Source: Betaproteobacteria bacterium
Lineage (GTDB): Bacteria > Pseudomonadota > Gammaproteobacteria > Burkholderiales > Burkholderiaceae_C
DNA length: 40,695 bases
NCBI GenBank assembly: GCA_009921265.1
Contig: RFYV01000025.1
Coordinates: 1-40,695 of the forward strand
Direction: 5' to 3'
Shown: positions 37,351 to 40,695 of the stretch, piece after piece
How the letters are laid out: every line of letters begins with the position of its first letter
Numbering within the stretch: position 1 is the stretch's first letter
Translations under genes and position numbers: made by a program
The notes under the pieces: model-generated
The model's input: the letters and a program-made list of their open reading frames with translations, nothing else
Told to the model about the DNA's origin: nothing
Database searches by the model: none

Positions 37351-39645
37351 ATGATCTCGCTTTGCTATAATTCAAGGCAGATCAATTTCTACGACCCATC
37401 GCAAGATCGTGACTCTAGCGGGAGGTGGACTGGTTCGGGTGGAGGTTCGGGTTCGAATGCTCAGACTACTACTCCCAAGTGGGCACAAGATAATCCAGAG
37501 AGGGCTAGCAAGGAAACTGGTGAGAAGACAACGATGCTTTATCACGGAACCTCTGCTCAGGCATTAAAGTCGATTCGAGAGCAGGGAATTAAACCAAGCA
37601 AGGAAGGGGTATGGGGTGGCGGGAAAGTATATTCTACGGACTCAATGGATTTGGCGATGGAATACGGAGCGTTGCGTGGTGGAAAAACTAGCAAAATCGG
37701 GGGGAAACAACTTATAGGAATCATCGGCATATTGGCCGAAGGGTTCAAAAGCGTGGCAGATAATATACCAAGCAAGAAATCACAAATGATGGGCAAGACT
37801 GGTATGGCCGCAGTTTCTAAGATATTTGTAAAAGACGGCTCGGTACATCCTCGGAACATAAAGACTATGTCGATATTTGATATTGATAGTGTTAGAAAAT
37901 ATATCTACGAGAACGGAAGCAAACCAAAACCCCTCGCAGTAAAAAACCTAGCGAGTGAAGAGGGTTTAATCTATGTGCCTATTCTAATTCAGGAGCCTAT
38001 AAAAAGTAGGATTGCATTCTACGACCCATCGCAGGATAGGGATTCGAGCGGTAGATGGACTGGAAGTGGTGAGATTATGGTATCTCCAAATACTAGGGAA
38101 GATATGACCTTTCCGCAGGCAGTTGCGGAAAAAGATAGTCCAAAACACGCTGAGGCTGTGAAGATGGCTAAAAGCATAATCGAAAAGCAGAAGATGACGG
38201 CAGAGATGGAGAGTGGAGTTGGAGATTGGGAAGATGGTGCGGAAGACTCCATTATTATGAAGGTTAAGGGAGAGGACTTCGACCAGATTAAATATACGGC
38301 ATCTAAGCTAGGCTCAAAGCTACAACAAAAAGCAGTCATAGCGTTTGAAGAAAAAGAAAATGGAAACGACATTCTTCATAAAATTACATCTCAGCTTGGA
38401 ATGGGAGAAGTTAGAAAGGTATTGACAGAAAATGGAATCAAATTTAGAACTTTGGTGGGAAACGAAAAGAAGACAAACGTAACTATCCTTGACCAAGGAG
38501 CGTCCTTGTTGACTAAAGTTTCCAATATACTAGGAGCATTAAATGCAACAGCAATTTCAGTCAGAGGTATTGGCGAGTTTATCGGTGGAGATACCAGAGA
38601 AGACGGAGAACGAGCTTACCAAGAAAATATCCGAAGCTACGAAACAAAATTCCCGACTCGTATTCACCACTCCCTCCAAAGGGGCAGGCTACATTATTAC
38701 AGGGGCTACACTCCGATAGAGTTTTACGACCCCTCTCAGCAGAGGGACGAGAGGGGCAGATGGAGCGGTTCGGGTGGCGGAGGGGGAGGAAGGGCTACAA
38801 AAGCACAAGAAGCCAGAAACGAGAGACAAGCCCAAAGACTTATAGACAAATTAAATCGAGACCCAAAAGTAGTTGAAACCCTAAAGAAGATGGCAGTATT
38901 GCAGGCAAAGGTTGCTAAGGATGAAAATAATAAATTAGCCTCTGTAACGCATTGGAGTCTAAGAGACCCAAGCAAGTACAAACAATCAGCAGACATCGTG
39001 CAGACTTTTCAAAATCCAACGAAAGAAACAAAAGAATACAATAAGAAGATTATTGAATCTCAGCTAAACCCAAAAGCGGTATCCGAAAATCCTATTGCGG
39101 TTATTCTTATGGGTTCTCCAGCCTCGGGCAAAACAACCGTGGGCAGACCCTATGCAGACAAGATTCTAGGAGGCAAGCAAGTAACAATCATTGACCCCGA
39201 CGCAGTCAAGGCACAGCTTAAGGGATATGAAGGATGGAACGCTGGAGCTTTTCACGAAGAGAGTTCATTCATCTCAGAGAAGCAAATCTTTCCTATGGCT
39301 ATGGGTGCTCGTCACAATATGATTATCGATATTACTGGTAAAAATACTGGTAAGGTTGAAGGAATGGCGAACCTTCTTAAGTCGTGGGGTTATAAAATTG
39401 GAATTGTGCACGTTGACGTAAATGATAAGAACGCACTTACTCGGGCGAGTAAAAGATTTGCAAAACCGAACGGACGCTACGTTCCTTATGGCTATATCAA
39501 GGGTTCAGCAGTACAAGCCTCAGCCACTTGGAGAAGGCTAACGGACGGTGGGATTGCAGATATTGGCTATCAAATAGACGGCAACGCAGACAAGGGAAAA
39601 GGCCAAACACCAAGAGTAAAGGAGACTTATGCAACAGCTTTCTGA
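37351..39645 (+). CDS. Three-module head-associated protein with ART-like and zeta-toxin-like domains
   Basis: A 764-residue protein with three copies of a FYDPSQxRDxxGRWxGSG motif (starting at residues 13, 223 and 458), each opening a module. Module 1 has MLYHGTSAQALKSIREQGI and VYSTDSMDLAMEYG, like ADP-ribosyltransferases. Module 2 (residues 240-455) is unrecognised. Module 3 has Walker A GSPASGKTT near residue 587, then IDPDAVKAQL and IDITGKN, like zeta-toxin kinases. Similar modular proteins in phage heads are thought to be injected effectors. The 3' end overlaps the next gene by 17 bp. Confidence 0.7.
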   Translation: MISLCYNSRQINFYDPSQDRDSSGRWTGSGGGSGSNAQTTTPKWAQDNPERASKETGEKTTMLYHGTSAQALKSIREQGIKPSKEGVWGGGKVYSTDSMDLAMEYGALRGGKTSKIGGKQLIGIIGILAEGFKSVADNIPSKKSQMMGKTGMAAVSKIFVKDGSVHPRNIKTMSIFDIDSVRKYIYENGSKPKPLAVKNLASEEGLIYVPILIQEPIKSRIAFYDPSQDRDSSGRWTGSGEIMVSPNTREDMTFPQAVAEKDSPKHAEAVKMAKSIIEKQKMTAEMESGVGDWEDGAEDSIIMKVKGEDFDQIKYTASKLGSKLQQKAVIAFEEKENGNDILHKITSQLGMGEVRKVLTENGIKFRTLVGNEKKTNVTILDQGASLLTKVSNILGALNATAISVRGIGEFIGGDTREDGERAYQENIRSYETKFPTRIHHSLQRGRLHYYRGYTPIEFYDPSQQRDERGRWSGSGGGGGGRATKAQEARNERQAQRLIDKLNRDPKVVETLKKMAVLQAKVAKDENNKLASVTHWSLRDPSKYKQSADIVQTFQNPTKETKEYNKKIIESQLNPKAVSENPIAVILMGSPASGKTTVGRPYADKILGGKQVTIIDPDAVKAQLKGYEGWNAGAFHEESSFISEKQIFPMAMGARHNMIIDITGKNTGKVEGMANLLKSWGYKIGIVHVDVNDKNALTRASKRFAKPNGRYVPYGYIKGSAVQASATWRRLTDGGIADIGYQIDGNADKGKGQTPRVKETYATAF
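37387..37403 (+). repeat. 17-bp repeat in module linkers (also 38017-38033)
   Basis: TTCTACGACCCATCGCA is identical at both positions and encodes the FYDPSQ start of the first two linker motifs. The third copy, at 38722, is diverged. This fits duplication of the linker during module shuffling. Confidence 0.75.
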
Positions 39646-40695
39646 AATCGATAAAGCTTACAAAAAGCAGGATGACGACTACATTGATGGGCTTATCGAG
39701 CAACTCAACAAGACGGAGGAGGAGCGGATTAAAGACGCTATAGCGATGTTCGGGGTAGACGAATACGAGAAGATGACTGGCACAAAAATACCACAAAGCA
39801 TTAAACAACTCGAGGAACCAACAGAAAAAGATTCCTGCCCCCTAGCGACCCAAGACGTTAAAACCAACTTAGCCAATAGAAAAAAAGCAATCGACGTTGC
39901 TCAATATGGGCCGCAGAACCCAAATGAGCCGAACGAGGACTATTGGAAGGCTAAAGCCAAAGAGTTTGGTGGGGATGTAGCCTCAGCCAAGAAAATGCTC
40001 TGTGGTAATTGCTCCGCTTTCAATGTTAAGAAAAAGATTATCGATTGTATTAAGAAGGGTATAGGTGAAGACGCTGGAGAAGTTGTAGAAGCTGGACATC
40101 TTGGATACTGCGAAATTTTTGATTTTAAGTGTGCAAGCAAAAGAACTTGTTCTGCGTGGATTGTTGGGGGGCCGCTAACTGACGACTCAAAGGAACTTGC
40201 CCGAACTATTTCTCAAACACCCGCTCCAAAGAAGGATAGAATCAAAGGCTCCGACAAGAATCCCGAAGGAACCGCTTCCACTAGAAGCGAATCTGGAGGC
40301 ATAGAAGTATCGGAGCAAGTAGAGGAAACTCTTAGAAACAAGATTGCTGACTTCAAGAAAAGCCATCCCAACCGCAACGCTCCTTCTCTCGGAACTTTGA
40401 AAAAAGTCTTTCGTAGGGGTGCGGGAGCTTTTTCTACTAGCTACAGACCGACCATAAGCGGAGGTGCACCTAATTCTCGTAATGCTTGGGCTATCGCTCG
40501 GGTTAATAAATTTCTAAAAATGGCTGGAGGAGGCGAGGTTAAGAAGTCTTACAGAGAGGCAGACGGAGACCTTCTCGGGGCTATCTTTGAAGACGGAGAC
40601 CTCCTTGAGTTAGACTGTGGTACTGGTAGCGGAGGATTCAAGGCGGGCAACACTTGCTCCAAGGGCGGGGATGGCTCAAAAACGACCAAGGATGC
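39629..40695 (+). CDS. Multidomain head-associated protein (partial)
   Basis: At least 355 residues, open to the window edge. Residues about 90-190 hold a cysteine cluster (LCGNCSAF, DCIKKG, GYCEIF, FKCASKRTCSAW) that probably binds metal. Residues about 235-300 are a basic module (SHPNRNAPSLGTL, GAFSTSYRP, WAIARVNKFL) seen in other phage head proteins, then CGTGSGGFKAGNTCSKGG, a second linker type. AAGGAG precedes the ATG. The part beyond the edge is likely another module or a protease/MuF-type domain. Confidence 0.65.
   Translation, partial: MQQLSEIDKAYKKQDDDYIDGLIEQLNKTEEERIKDAIAMFGVDEYEKMTGTKIPQSIKQLEEPTEKDSCPLATQDVKTNLANRKKAIDVAQYGPQNPNEPNEDYWKAKAKEFGGDVASAKKMLCGNCSAFNVKKKIIDCIKKGIGEDAGEVVEAGHLGYCEIFDFKCASKRTCSAWIVGGPLTDDSKELARTISQTPAPKKDRIKGSDKNPEGTASTRSESGGIEVSEQVEETLRNKIADFKKSHPNRNAPSLGTLKKVFRRGAGAFSTSYRPTISGGAPNSRNAWAIARVNKFLKMAGGGEVKKSYREADGDLLGAIFEDGDLLELDCGTGSGGFKAGNTCSKGGDGSKTTKD

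Noticed and set aside
1-40695. CRISPR array, tRNA genes or insertion sequences
   Set aside because: No regularly spaced repeats, cloverleaf-capable sequence, or transposase with inverted ends was found on either strand.

Overview
The window is a tailed-phage (siphovirus-type) genome segment, tightly packed and almost entirely on the + strand. Most genes meet at ATGA, GTGA or TTGA overlaps, and GC content is in the low 40s percent by eye. The M15 peptidoglycan endopeptidase and a lipoprotein in a spanin-like arrangement suggest a Gram-negative host; nothing seen names the host more closely. No integrase, DNA polymerase, helicase, tRNA, CRISPR array or insertion sequence was recognised. No gene-free stretch exceeds about 110 bases. 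The major capsid and prohead protease genes are not here; the portal-side structural genes run off the right edge and tail genes enter at the left edge, so the missing head genes probably join the two ends.

Layout. 1-8862: tail module (two small tail proteins, a tail-assembly chaperone with a -1 frameshift site, tape measure, two paralogous baseplate-like proteins, an adhesin). 8897-11129: glycosyltransferase-like, nucleotidyltransferase and sulfotransferase genes. 11174-12168: lysis (holin-like, overlapping spanin-like pair, M15 endolysin). 12165-14309: a helical protein, a DUF3431-like protein, a metallophosphoesterase and a small HTH-like protein. 14227-14577 holds the only clear minus-strand gene, a small PD-(D/E)XK nuclease. 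14658-18586: early-type small genes ending in a DUF932 protein. 18660-22537: recombination and replication (ERF annealing protein, RecB-family exonuclease, replisome-organiser-like protein, HTH protein, LmbU-like protein). 22538-30409: many small accessory genes, including an HNH endonuclease, a sugar-epimerase-like cupin, an AT-rich methyltransferase, a Cys-His-Asp protease-like protein and a DUF4338/Mom-like acetyltransferase-fold protein with a zinc ribbon. 30426-40695: packaging and head entry (TerS, ParB-like, TET/JBP dioxygenase, unknown, GpA-type TerL, gpW-like, portal, then two multidomain head-associated proteins).

How it fits together. The most striking point is a TET/JBP 2-oxoglutarate dioxygenase set between ParB-like and large-terminase genes, with a Mom/DUF4338-like protein 3 kb upstream: a candidate DNA base-modification system tied to packaging. 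The second is a 764-residue protein in which a repeated DPSQxRD-GRW motif introduces three modules, the first ADP-ribosyltransferase-like and the last zeta-toxin-like. The clearest decoding signal is a C CCA AAC slippery site followed by a perfect 9-bp stem-loop. Two intergenic hairpins with tRNA T-loop-like loops flank the gene block ending in the ERF gene, and repeated leader elements suggest a phage-specific control scheme. All calls rest on reading motifs by eye; no database search was run.
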